Source of the DNA: Bacteroidales bacterium M8
GTDB taxonomy: Bacteria > Bacteroidota > Bacteroidia > Bacteroidales > Muribaculaceae
DNA length: 64,000 nucleotides
Assembly (NCBI GenBank): GCA_001689495.1
Contig: LUJS01000043.1
Span: 29,328-93,327, forward strand
Direction of reading: 5' to 3'
Shown: positions 57,844 to 64,000 of the stretch, piece by piece
Position numbering within the stretch: the first letter of the stretch is position 1
Layout: every line of letters begins with the position of its first letter
The notes under the pieces: model-generated
What the model was told of the DNA's origin: nothing
What the model saw: the letters and a program-made list of their open reading frames with translations, nothing else
Databases searched by the model: none
Made by a program: the position numbers and the translations under genes

Positions 57844-58003
57844 GTTATAGGGTTATGAGGTTATAGGGTTATTTTTGGGGGTTATGAGGTTATGGTTTTG
57901 TCTTAAGAAACAGAAGGTTGGAGATTATTTTAGGTAAAGATAAAATTTAACCTTTTAACCTCATAACCAAAAAAATAACCCCATAACCTTATAACCCTAT
58001 AAC
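57844..58003. repeat. Long imperfect inverted repeat of GGTTATAG-type units
   Basis: Left arm (57844-57893) and right arm (57955-58003) pair over about 49 bases with only a few mismatches; both are made from short units such as GTTATAGGGTTAT and GGTTATGAGG. A further two units extend the left side to 57821. It fills the gap between the hpf terminator and the GH28 stop, so it may also terminate the GH28 transcript. Confidence 0.8.
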
Positions 58004-58005
58004 AC

Positions 58006-59502
58006 TCAGTTTACCTTCACGTTCTTGACACCCTGACCTTCGGTGATCTTTTGGCCTTCGGTGTCGATGGTGACGTTCTTGAGGGTCAGGCCGTCGACAT
58101 AGTTGAGGGTGATGCCCTTCTCGGCGCGGAAGCGCGAGTCGGTTATCACGACATTCTGCATGGGCATCTCGGGCAGGCCATTGAACAGGGCTGCCTGCTT
58201 GGCCCAGCGGCAGGTGACGTCGTTGATATAGATGTTGCGGAACGAGGGGGTCTCCTCGGTCACGGGAGGCACGGGCGCGCCCGGCTTGATGCCGTAATAG
58301 AGGTCGAATATCAGAGCGTCGCCGGCGATGTCGGTCATCTTGATGTTGTCGACATAGATGTTCTCGACCACGCCGCCGCGGCCGCGGGTCGACTTGAAGC
58401 GCAGGCCGACGTCGGTGCCGATGAACACGCAGTTGCGCACCACGATGTCCTTGCAGCCGCCCGACATCTCCGAGCCGATGACGAAGCCGCCGTGGCCGTG
58501 ATATACGGTGCAGCCCTCGATGAGGACGTTCTTGCAGGGGATTCCGCGCTCGCGGCCATCCTTGTCCTTGCCCGACTTGATGCACATGGCGTCGTCGCCC
58601 ACGTCAAAGCGGCTGTCGAGCAGCAGCACGTTGGTGCATGACTCGATGTCGATGCCGTCGCCGTTCTGGGCATACCACGGGTTGCGCACGTTGACATTGT
58701 CCACGATAAGGTTCTCGCACAGCAGGGGATGGATGTTCCAAGCGGGCGAGTTCTCGAACGTGGCGTCCTTGAGCATCACGTTCTTGCAGCCGATGAACGA
58801 CAGCAGCACGGGGCGCAGGAAGTCGTGGGCATAGTCCACCTTGGCCTGATCGCCGGTGTGGACGGCTGCCTGTAGCTCCTTGTTCTCATAGACCTCGCGG
58901 ATGCGCTCGTTGGCAAACCACACGTCGCCCTTGGCGTTGACGCAGCCGGTGCGGGTCAGCTCCTTCCACTGGTTGTCGGTCATCTTGCCGCGCTTGACGG
59001 GACGCCACTTCTGGCCGTTGCCGTTGAACGTGCCGTTGCCGGTGATGGCTATGTCGTGCTTGCCGCGGGCGGTCAGGGGCGACTTGCAGCGCCATGTCTT
59101 GATGCCCTCCCAGTCTGAGTCGAGCGCGGGATAGTCGGTCAGATTCTCGCTGAACAGCACAAGCGCGCCGCGCTCTACGTGCAGCTCGACATTGCTCTCG
59201 AACTCGATGGGGCCGGTATACCAGATGCCCTCGGGCACGATGAGGCGGCCGCCCCCCTTCCGGGCCAGATGGGCCATGGCCTTGGCAAACGCCTCGGTGT
59301 TGAGCGTCACGCCGTCATTGACGCCGCCAAAGTCGGTCAGCTTGACCTCGTGTGCGGGGATGGTCGGTGCGGTCACCGCCGGCATCTCGATGGGCAGATT
59401 CTTGTAATAACCGGCATAACCGGCATCTGCCGCCACGGCGGCAAAGGGATTGAAGGCCGCGGCCACGCCCGCCACGCAGGCGAGCAGAGTTTTTGTGTAC
59501 AT
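58006..59502 (-). CDS. GH28 polygalacturonase (498 aa)
   Basis: Exported pectin hydrolase with signal peptide about 1-25 and parallel beta-helix. Active-site set: Asp282 (NGDGID), Asp303-Asp304 (VGDDA), His337 (GHGG) and the R-F-K pair (Arg368, Lys370). Repeated coils such as NVLLLDSRFDV, NVLIEGCTVYH and DIVVRNCVF. Single-domain, unlike the GH28-GH105 fusion at 28581-31103, and clearly different in sequence. It lies 33 bases after the CE8 gene, so the esterase and hydrolase are made from one transcript as a satellite of the main pectin locus. Confidence 0.95.
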   Translation of the reverse strand: MYTKTLLACVAGVAAAFNPFAAVAADAGYAGYYKNLPIEMPAVTAPTIPAHEVKLTDFGGVNDGVTLNTEAFAKAMAHLARKGGGRLIVPEGIWYTGPIEFESNVELHVERGALVLFSENLTDYPALDSDWEGIKTWRCKSPLTARGKHDIAITGNGTFNGNGQKWRPVKRGKMTDNQWKELTRTGCVNAKGDVWFANERIREVYENKELQAAVHTGDQAKVDYAHDFLRPVLLSFIGCKNVMLKDATFENSPAWNIHPLLCENLIVDNVNVRNPWYAQNGDGIDIESCTNVLLLDSRFDVGDDAMCIKSGKDKDGRERGIPCKNVLIEGCTVYHGHGGFVIGSEMSGGCKDIVVRNCVFIGTDVGLRFKSTRGRGGVVENIYVDNIKMTDIAGDALIFDLYYGIKPGAPVPPVTEETPSFRNIYINDVTCRWAKQAALFNGLPEMPMQNVVITDSRFRAEKGITLNYVDGLTLKNVTIDTEGQKITEGQGVKNVKVN

Positions 59503-59535
59503 GCTGTATTGATTTGGTTAAATGATATTTGCTTT

Positions 59536-60831
59536 TCAGTTGAATGTCTGGCATCCCTTGGCGCCATAGGGGTTGACGGCCCTGACCTTGAACGATGTCC
59601 TGACGTCGGTCACGGGCAGCGACGTGTCGGTCACGGCGGCTATGATGCGGTCGCCGTCATAGACGATGTATCCCGCGGCGCCGTCGACGGGCTGCCACGA
59701 CAGCGTGCCGTCCTCATACTTCAGCCCCTTGGGCGCGGGCAGCTTCTGCATCATCGCCGCGGGGTCCCATCCCTCGGCGGGACGGATTATGTTCTCGTAT
59801 GTATATCGCGCGGCCTCGGCGTCGGTCACCGATGCGGGTGCCGTGCCCTCTGATGTCTCGCCGGTCTTGCGGTTGCGGGTCGTATAGTGTGTCTTGCGGG
59901 CCGACATGTCGTCGGGGTTTCCCACGCGGTCGCGCGTGTTGTGGTCGGCCATCATGGCCGGTATGGCACCCATGTCGCTCCATCCCTCGGGGGCGAGGGG
60001 TATGAGCAGCGTCGTGTTGAGCCACAGCACCTTGGGAGCGCCATGCCACGGGCGTCCCAGCTTCAGGCGACCGTCGGCCGACTCGGCGTTGCCGTCGACC
60101 GTGCAGCCGTCAAGCACATAGCCCCACTTGACGTCGGGGCCGTGGTTGGGGGCCACTATCACCGAGCCGCCGCGCACGTTGTAGAACACCGAGTTCTGCA
60201 CCAGCGCGTCGCCGCCGCCATACATGTAGTCGACGGCGCCCTCTATGCGGCAGTCGCGGGCATAGTTGCGGCCGGTGTCGCTGCTGACGGTGCGCCATGT
60301 GTCCTGAAAGCCGCGCAGCACGCAGCCGTTCAGCGCCACGCGGTCGGCGTTGCTGTGCATGGCCAGAGCCTGCGGGCCGCTGGTCGACTCGGTGCCCCAG
60401 TCGTTGGTGAAGGTGATGTCCTCGGCATAGAATCCGGGAGCCTTGACCATCACCACGGCGGGACCCTTGCCGTGATTGGGCGAGTCGGGATTGTTGACCG
60501 AGCTCTCCCAGAATATCGTCTTGTCAAAACGGCTCCCCTCCTGTGCCTTGCCGCCCTGATTGATGCGGTGGTGTATCACGGTGGCGTTGCGGTCCTGACC
60601 TATCAGGTGTATGTTGGGCTTGGTCTCGGGTATCTCTATCAGCTCGTCATAGTCGCCGTTCTTGACAAGTATCTTCCACGGATGGGCGCTCTGCTCGGGC
60701 GCGGCGGCGATGGCCTCGCTCACGGTGCGATAGTCGCCCGTGCCGTCCGCGGCCACGACAGAGTCGTATGGTCCGGCGGCCGACATGACAAGGGCCGAGA
60801 ATGAAAACAGCGGGAGTATGAATTTCTTCAT
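59536..60831 (-). CDS. Pectin methylesterase, CE8, with C-terminal Fn3-like module (431 aa)
   Basis: Exported esterase, signal peptide 1-19. CE8 core with Gln154 (GPQALAM), Asp177 (FQDTW), Asp201 (DYMYG) and Arg260 (LGRPW) in order. Residues about 345-431 (PAPKGLKYEDGTLSWQPVDGAAGYIVYDGDRII...SFKVRAVNPYG) are a fibronectin-III-like module, probably for binding or positioning. The DYMYG form instead of DFIFG sets it apart from the other CE8 in the window, so the two may differ in methylation pattern. TATCTTTG promoter at 60873. Confidence 0.93.
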   Translation of the reverse strand: MKKFILPLFSFSALVMSAAGPYDSVVAADGTGDYRTVSEAIAAAPEQSAHPWKILVKNGDYDELIEIPETKPNIHLIGQDRNATVIHHRINQGGKAQEGSRFDKTIFWESSVNNPDSPNHGKGPAVVMVKAPGFYAEDITFTNDWGTESTSGPQALAMHSNADRVALNGCVLRGFQDTWRTVSSDTGRNYARDCRIEGAVDYMYGGGDALVQNSVFYNVRGGSVIVAPNHGPDVKWGYVLDGCTVDGNAESADGRLKLGRPWHGAPKVLWLNTTLLIPLAPEGWSDMGAIPAMMADHNTRDRVGNPDDMSARKTHYTTRNRKTGETSEGTAPASVTDAEAARYTYENIIRPAEGWDPAAMMQKLPAPKGLKYEDGTLSWQPVDGAAGYIVYDGDRIIAAVTDTSLPVTDVRTSFKVRAVNPYGAKGCQTFN

Positions 60832-60872
60832 GGTTCTTTAGATTGTAGGGTTGGTTAGACAGACTTTGTCTG

Positions 60873-60880
60873 CAAAGATA
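60873..60880 (-). promoter_or_regulatory. Promoter -7 box of the CE8-GH28 pair
   Basis: TATCTTTG on the minus strand, 42 bases before the CE8 start; next to a small CAGAC/GTCTG palindrome (60859-60871). Confidence 0.55.
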
Positions 60881-60962
60881 GCTATTTATGGCCTAAGGCG
60901 AAAATCTTTGACCCGAAATTGTATGAATGTTAAAATTTGGGTGGGTAAAAATACAATAATTT

Positions 60963-61000
60963 ACATAATTTTACACTCTGTTTTAAGTGTGAAATTATGT
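60963..61000. repeat. 15-bp near-perfect inverted repeat between CE8 and ndk
   Basis: Arms 60963-60977 and 60986-61000 pair at 14 of 15 positions, eight-base loop. AT-rich (ACATAATTT ends). Neither neighbouring gene ends here, so it is not a terminator of a known gene. Confidence 0.65.
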
Positions 61001-61112
61001 TTTGGTTTTTTAGATTTATTTTACATTAGGCTTTAATCTGTTGTAAAACATATTTTTACGCCACCTCCGGGCCCGAATCGCGACGCTATATATAGGTGTT
61101 GACGGCGCCCGG

Positions 61113-61144
61113 TTTGGCTAATTGGCTAAAAATGACTAATTTTG
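61113..61144 (+). promoter_or_regulatory. Promoter of ndk
   Basis: TTTG (61113-61116), 20 bases, TAATTTTG (61137-61144); start codon 42 bases downstream. Confidence 0.78.
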
Positions 61145-61185
61145 AGACAGATAAATTTCAAATCTAAATAAAAGTTAACAAAACG

Positions 61186-61647
61186 ATGGAACAGACTCTT
61201 GTCATATTCAAGCCCTCGGCAGTCAACAGAGCTCTCTGCGGACGGATTCTCAGCCGTTTCGAGGAGAAGGGACTGGTGATAGCCGGAATGAAGATGATGA
61301 CCCTCTCCGAAGATCTGTTGCGCGAGCATTACTCTCACCTCGTCAATCTTCCCTTCTTCCCCACTCTCGTCCGCTCTATGATGGCCTCGCCCGTCATCGT
61401 CATGGTGCTCCGTGGCGTCGACGCCATCAACGTCGTCCGCCTCATGACCGGTGCCACCAATGGCCGTCAGGCAGCCCCCGGCACCATACGCGGCGACTAT
61501 GCAATGTCCAATCAGGAAAACATCGTCCACGCCTCATCGTCTCCCGAGGATGCCGAGGCCGAGATAAAGAGGTTTTTCTCCCCGTCTGAGATTTTTGACT
61601 ACTCTCCCGCCACGGCAGCTTTTGTCAACGGCCCTCTCGAAAAGTAA
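61186..61647 (+). CDS. ndk: Nucleoside diphosphate kinase
   Basis: Cytoplasmic enzyme passing the gamma phosphate from ATP to other nucleoside diphosphates through a phospho-histidine. TLVIFKPSAVNR opens the ferredoxin-like fold, and the active site is His115 in SNQENIVHASSSPEDAEAEI. Length 153, the long bacterial form. Followed after 80 bases by the M23 peptidase gene. Confidence 0.96.
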   Translation: MEQTLVIFKPSAVNRALCGRILSRFEEKGLVIAGMKMMTLSEDLLREHYSHLVNLPFFPTLVRSMMASPVIVMVLRGVDAINVVRLMTGATNGRQAAPGTIRGDYAMSNQENIVHASSSPEDAEAEIKRFFSPSEIFDYSPATAAFVNGPLEK

Positions 61648-61727
61648 ACCAAATCACTCACCTCTCCCGCCGAAGATCATCAACCGAATCAAGCATCACT
61701 CCTCTTGCCGAAAAATTAATACCAGTA

Positions 61728-62534
61728 ATGTTTAATCAATTCAGAATACTTCTCGCAGCATCACTCATAACCATTGCCGGCGTCTCGGCTCAGGCCCAGC
61801 GTCGTCTTCCCGCCGAGCACTCTCAGCAGCACAACTCTCTCATCGCCAACCAGAGCCCTTCGATCAACCCCTTCAAGATCGAGAACAACTCGATGCTCTT
61901 CAACGACATCAAGGAGCGCGAGGAACTCTCGCTCGACGGCGAGGTCTTTTCGCTCAACTGGGAGTCGCAGAGCGTCAATCCCTACGGTAACATAGAGATT
62001 CCCGAGCGCCACGACATCGACGTGAGCGACTATGTGAGCCCCGTGCCCGGACACGTCACCTCAAACTACGGCTATCGTCCCCGTTTCCGTCGCAACCACT
62101 ATGGCATTGACCTAAAGCTCCAGATTGGCGACACCGTCCGCGCCGCATTCCCCGGCAAGGTCCGCCTCACCAAATACGAGGGCCGCGGCTATGGCTATTA
62201 TGTAGTAGTACGTCACCCCAACGGCATGGAGACAGTCTATGGCCACCTCAGCCGCTTCCTCGTCAAGCCCAACCAGACCGTCAAGGCCGGCGAGGCAATA
62301 GCTCTGGGCGGCAACACAGGTCGCTCGACAGGCCCGCACCTCCACTTCGAGACCCGCTATCTGGGCATACCCATCAATCCCGCAGCCATCATCGACTTCG
62401 AGAACGGTGTTCCCCACAAGGATACATTCGCCTTTGACAAGCGCACCAATGCCAAGCCCCAGCGCTACGCGCCCAAAAAGGCATCGAAGAGAAAGACATA
62501 CGCATCCAAGCGCAAGAAATCGCGCCGCAGATAA
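61728..62534 (+). CDS. M23 metallopeptidase, LytM-type (268 aa)
   Basis: Exported zinc peptidoglycan endopeptidase or divisome activator. Signal peptide 1-23. The M23 domain spans about 102-225 with zinc ligands His124 and Asp128 (HYGIDL), and His204/His206 (GPHLHFE), all present, so it should be active. Residues 25-100 are a polar linker with no domain I know; the last 35 are very basic (KKASKRKTYASKRKKSRRR), perhaps for binding cell-wall polymers. Ends at a strong terminator. Confidence 0.93.
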   Translation: MFNQFRILLAASLITIAGVSAQAQRRLPAEHSQQHNSLIANQSPSINPFKIENNSMLFNDIKEREELSLDGEVFSLNWESQSVNPYGNIEIPERHDIDVSDYVSPVPGHVTSNYGYRPRFRRNHYGIDLKLQIGDTVRAAFPGKVRLTKYEGRGYGYYVVVRHPNGMETVYGHLSRFLVKPNQTVKAGEAIALGGNTGRSTGPHLHFETRYLGIPINPAAIIDFENGVPHKDTFAFDKRTNAKPQRYAPKKASKRKTYASKRKKSRRR

Positions 62535-62563
62535 ATCGCCTCACAACACATCTCCTCTCTCAG

Positions 62564-62609
62564 GCACCAACGCCCGCACCGGTCATGTACGCGATGCGGG
62601 CGTTGGTGC
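62564..62609 (+). terminator. Terminator of the M23 peptidase gene
   Basis: Perfect 15-bp stem (62564-62578 with 62595-62609) and 16-base loop, followed by an AT-rich ATATTATATAT tail. Confidence 0.8.
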
Positions 62610-62819
62610 ATATTATATATATGTATATATTAATATAGGTGTCCCCCGGCGGACGCGGCACCTGGCGGCCTGATGGGGGCCGACGGGGCTGCTGTTAACA
62701 CAGCTATGCATTTCGTAACATAATTGTAGACTGTAACAAAGTTGCAACAATTTTGATACATAGCTAAAATGCAGAAAATCAGTAACTAACAAAATATTTA
62801 CAAAAAATCTTTGTGTAAA

Positions 62820-62835
62820 TGAAAAATATTTTTCA
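62820..62835. promoter_or_regulatory. 16-bp perfect palindrome beside the sigma promoter
   Basis: TGAAAAATATTTTTCA, ending six bases upstream of the -33 element; candidate activator or repressor site. Confidence 0.55.
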
Positions 62836-62841
62836 CTTAAA

Positions 62842-62873
62842 TTTCACTACTCGTCGCCAATGTCGTAACTTTG
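62842..62873 (+). promoter_or_regulatory. Promoter of the ECF sigma gene
   Basis: TTTC (62842-62845, one off TTTG), 20 bases, TAACTTTG (62866-62873). Confidence 0.65.
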
Positions 62874-62992
62874 AAGTGTTCAAAGGAACAAAGCAAGGAT
62901 CACCTCAAACGACAGTCAGTGCTGACCACCTACTCTCAACTCCCTTGAGCCTCTCAAATCAAACACAAACTAACTGCAAAAGACATACTATT

Positions 62993-63496
62993 ATGGCAAC
63001 AAAAGAATTTCAGACCAAGCTTATGAGCCTTCAGGCAAACCTTCTGAATTTTGCCTACATGCTCACTTCAAACAGGGACAACGCTTATGACCTGCTTCAG
63101 GACACTACGCTCAAGGCCCTCGACAACGAGAGCAAGTATGTCGACAACACCAACTTCAAGGGTTGGGTCTTCACCATCATGCGCAACATCTTCATCAACA
63201 ACTACCGCCGTGTATCGCGCAGCGCCACGGTTGTCGATCAGACCGAAGACCTCTACCACCTGAATCTCTCGCAGGACTCGGGCCTCGAGACTCCCGAAGG
63301 CTCTTTCGGAGCATCGGAGATCACCGACGCCATCAACTCGTTCTCTGACGACTATCGCATCCCCTTTTCGATGCACGTCGCAGGCTACAAGTACAACGAG
63401 ATCGCCGAGAAGATGAACCTCCCCCTCGGCACCGTCAAGAGCCGCATCTTCTTCGCCCGCAAGAAACTTCAGGAGCGTTTTGCAGACTATCGCTAA
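62993..63496 (+). CDS. ECF-type RNA polymerase sigma factor (167 aa)
   Basis: Alternative sigma factor. Region 2 spans about 10-80 (LLNFAYMLTSNRDNAYDLLQDTTLKALDN and FKGWVFTIMRNIFINNYRR, the -10 melting helix), region 4 about 110-165 (FSDDYRIPFSMHVAGYKYNEIAEKMNLPLGTVKSRIFFARKKLQ, helix-turn-helix for the -35 element). No region 1 or 3, so ECF (sigma-70 group 4). The frame is open up to 62819, but the promoter lies at 62842-62873, which fixes the start at 62993 (MATKEFQTK). No anti-sigma gene follows within the window; stand-alone ECF factors of this type occur in Bacteroidetes stress responses. Confidence 0.94.
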   Translation: MATKEFQTKLMSLQANLLNFAYMLTSNRDNAYDLLQDTTLKALDNESKYVDNTNFKGWVFTIMRNIFINNYRRVSRSATVVDQTEDLYHLNLSQDSGLETPEGSFGASEITDAINSFSDDYRIPFSMHVAGYKYNEIAEKMNLPLGTVKSRIFFARKKLQERFADYR

Positions 63497-64000
63497 AGAC
63501 AGCATACTCATTCTTCTCCTCTTCCTCACCCCACACCGCGACTAAAGTCCCGGACAAATGCGATTCGAAACAGAGACTATTATTCATGCAACCGTCTCGA
63601 CATATTCTTTCCGATAAATAAGATACAAGGCAGCCCCGGCCATCATGCAATTCTTTCCAACCCCGGCCGGGTGCCGCAAAAAGTAAAGATCGTTTCAACT
63701 CCTATCAGAGGGAGCAACACAAGTTTCCGTGACGGAACAGTTTCATTAAGGTAAAAAAGATTGTTTCAAGGCTTTTACTTTCATGTTTAGGTATTGATTT
63801 TTAAATGGTATTAAATTTTGGTTTAGATCAGTCGGCCCCGATACGAGAGTACCGGGGCCGACTGGTTTACATCAATGCTTAATGCATAGTTCATAATGCA
63901 TAATGCACGTTGCTTAATGCTTAATGCATAATTCATAATGCATAATGGGTTTCTTGGTACGATGCAAAAAACGGGCGCATGGTAATAAACCTGTGTTTAG
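63497..64000. other. 504-base gene-free right end with hairpin
   Basis: No credible gene; the one open frame crossing it on the minus strand is an antisense shadow of the sigma gene. It holds a perfect 12-bp stem (63829-63840 with 63853-63864), a strong hairpin without T run, and the AT-rich repeats listed separately. Confidence 0.75.
63876..63947. repeat. Two 30-base AT-rich direct repeats
   Basis: 63876-63905 and 63918-63947 match at 29 of 30 bases (TGCTTAATGCATA...CATAATGCATAATG). Each contains inverted ATGCAT units. The same element occurs inverted at 53106-53129 within the oxalate operon. Confidence 0.85.

Larger units (their letters stand above)
60832..61185. other. 354-base intergenic region between CE8 and ndk
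   Basis: No gene seen. It holds the CE8 promoter (minus, TATCTTTG at 60873-60880), a long hairpin (60963-61000), AT-rich low-complexity sequence, and the ndk promoter (61113-61144). Confidence 0.8.
62535..62992. other. 458-base intergenic region upstream of the sigma factor
   Basis: No gene seen. It holds the terminator of the M23 gene (62564-62609), an AT-rich stretch of TATATA type (62610-62637), a 16-bp perfect palindrome (62820-62835), the sigma gene promoter (62842-62873) and a leader of about 115 bases. Confidence 0.8.

Noticed and set aside
57821..58003. CRISPR array
   Set aside because: Units are very short, unevenly spaced and have no unique spacers; no cas genes are near.
63435..63698. 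Minus-strand 87-codon frame at the right end
   Set aside because: Half of it is antisense to the sigma factor gene; no family, no promoter.

Overview
The window is chromosomal DNA of a gut Bacteroidales bacterium, most likely Muribaculaceae or a close relative. This rests on SusC/SusD pairs, many lipoproteins, a pectin utilisation locus with Uxa enzymes, VorB-type oxidoreductase genes, and promoters of the Bacteroidetes form TTTG-N19..21-TAnnTTTG in front of many genes. Most of the window is GC-rich. A few AT-richer patches (about 1.8-3.2 kb, 13.9-14.7 kb, 42.2-43.0 kb) carry small secreted proteins or toxin-like genes. No rRNA, tRNA, CRISPR array or transposase was found.

Layout. 1-1599: 5' part of clpB, running off the left edge. 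1.7-3.2 kb: AT-rich patch with two small exported proteins, a 27-bp perfect hairpin and three related hairpin repeats. 3.2-7.2 kb: nucleoside permease, TonB-dependent receptor and a divergent methyltransferase. 7.2-10.7 kb: an XRE regulator with an in-frame amber codon, then an ABC ATPase / permease / GntR (YtrA-like) / anchored protein operon with a GTGTA...TACAC operator. 10.7-17.5 kb: a TonB C-terminal-domain protein, GH51 arabinofuranosidase and GH2 beta-galactosidase with a HigBA-like toxin-antitoxin pair between the two hydrolases. 17.6-19.5 kb: tandem paralogous lipoproteins, each with its own promoter and terminator.

19.6-39.3 kb is the core: a pectin locus. One unbroken minus-strand operon (promoter near 28435, terminator at 19609-19645) encodes GH43, pectin methylesterase, UxaB, UxaA, UxaC and ExuT. 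A separate GH28-GH105 fusion gene is divergent from SusC-SusD-DUF5123-like surface genes. Together they should capture pectin, demethylate and cut it, split unsaturated ends, import galacturonate and convert it to 2-keto-3-deoxygluconate. A satellite pectin pair (GH28 and a second CE8 esterase) lies at 58.0-60.8 kb.

39.4-46.5 kb: amylomaltase with two starch-binding modules, a small ORF plus GNAT pair, a Big2 surface protein followed by a lipoprotein with an FGE-like fold, then a nitroreductase. 46.5-51.8 kb: a four-subunit 2-oxoacid:ferredoxin oxidoreductase, a NigD-like lipoprotein with a LolD-type ATPase, and phosphofructokinase. 52-56.3 kb: an oxalate catabolism cluster (formyl-CoA transferase, oxalyl-CoA decarboxylase, and an AEC-family permease where an oxalate/formate carrier would be expected). 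56.5-57.8 kb: XerC/D recombinase and hibernation factor. 61-63.5 kb: ndk, an M23 peptidase and an ECF sigma factor, followed by 500 bases without genes that hold a hairpin and AT-rich direct repeats.

The most unusual items are the amber codon inside the XRE helix-turn-helix, the oxalate operon with its AEC carrier and oxc leader hairpin, the Big2 / inactive-FGE surface pair, the soluble TonB C-terminal domain, the GH28-GH105 fusion, and several long perfect or near-perfect intergenic inverted repeats.
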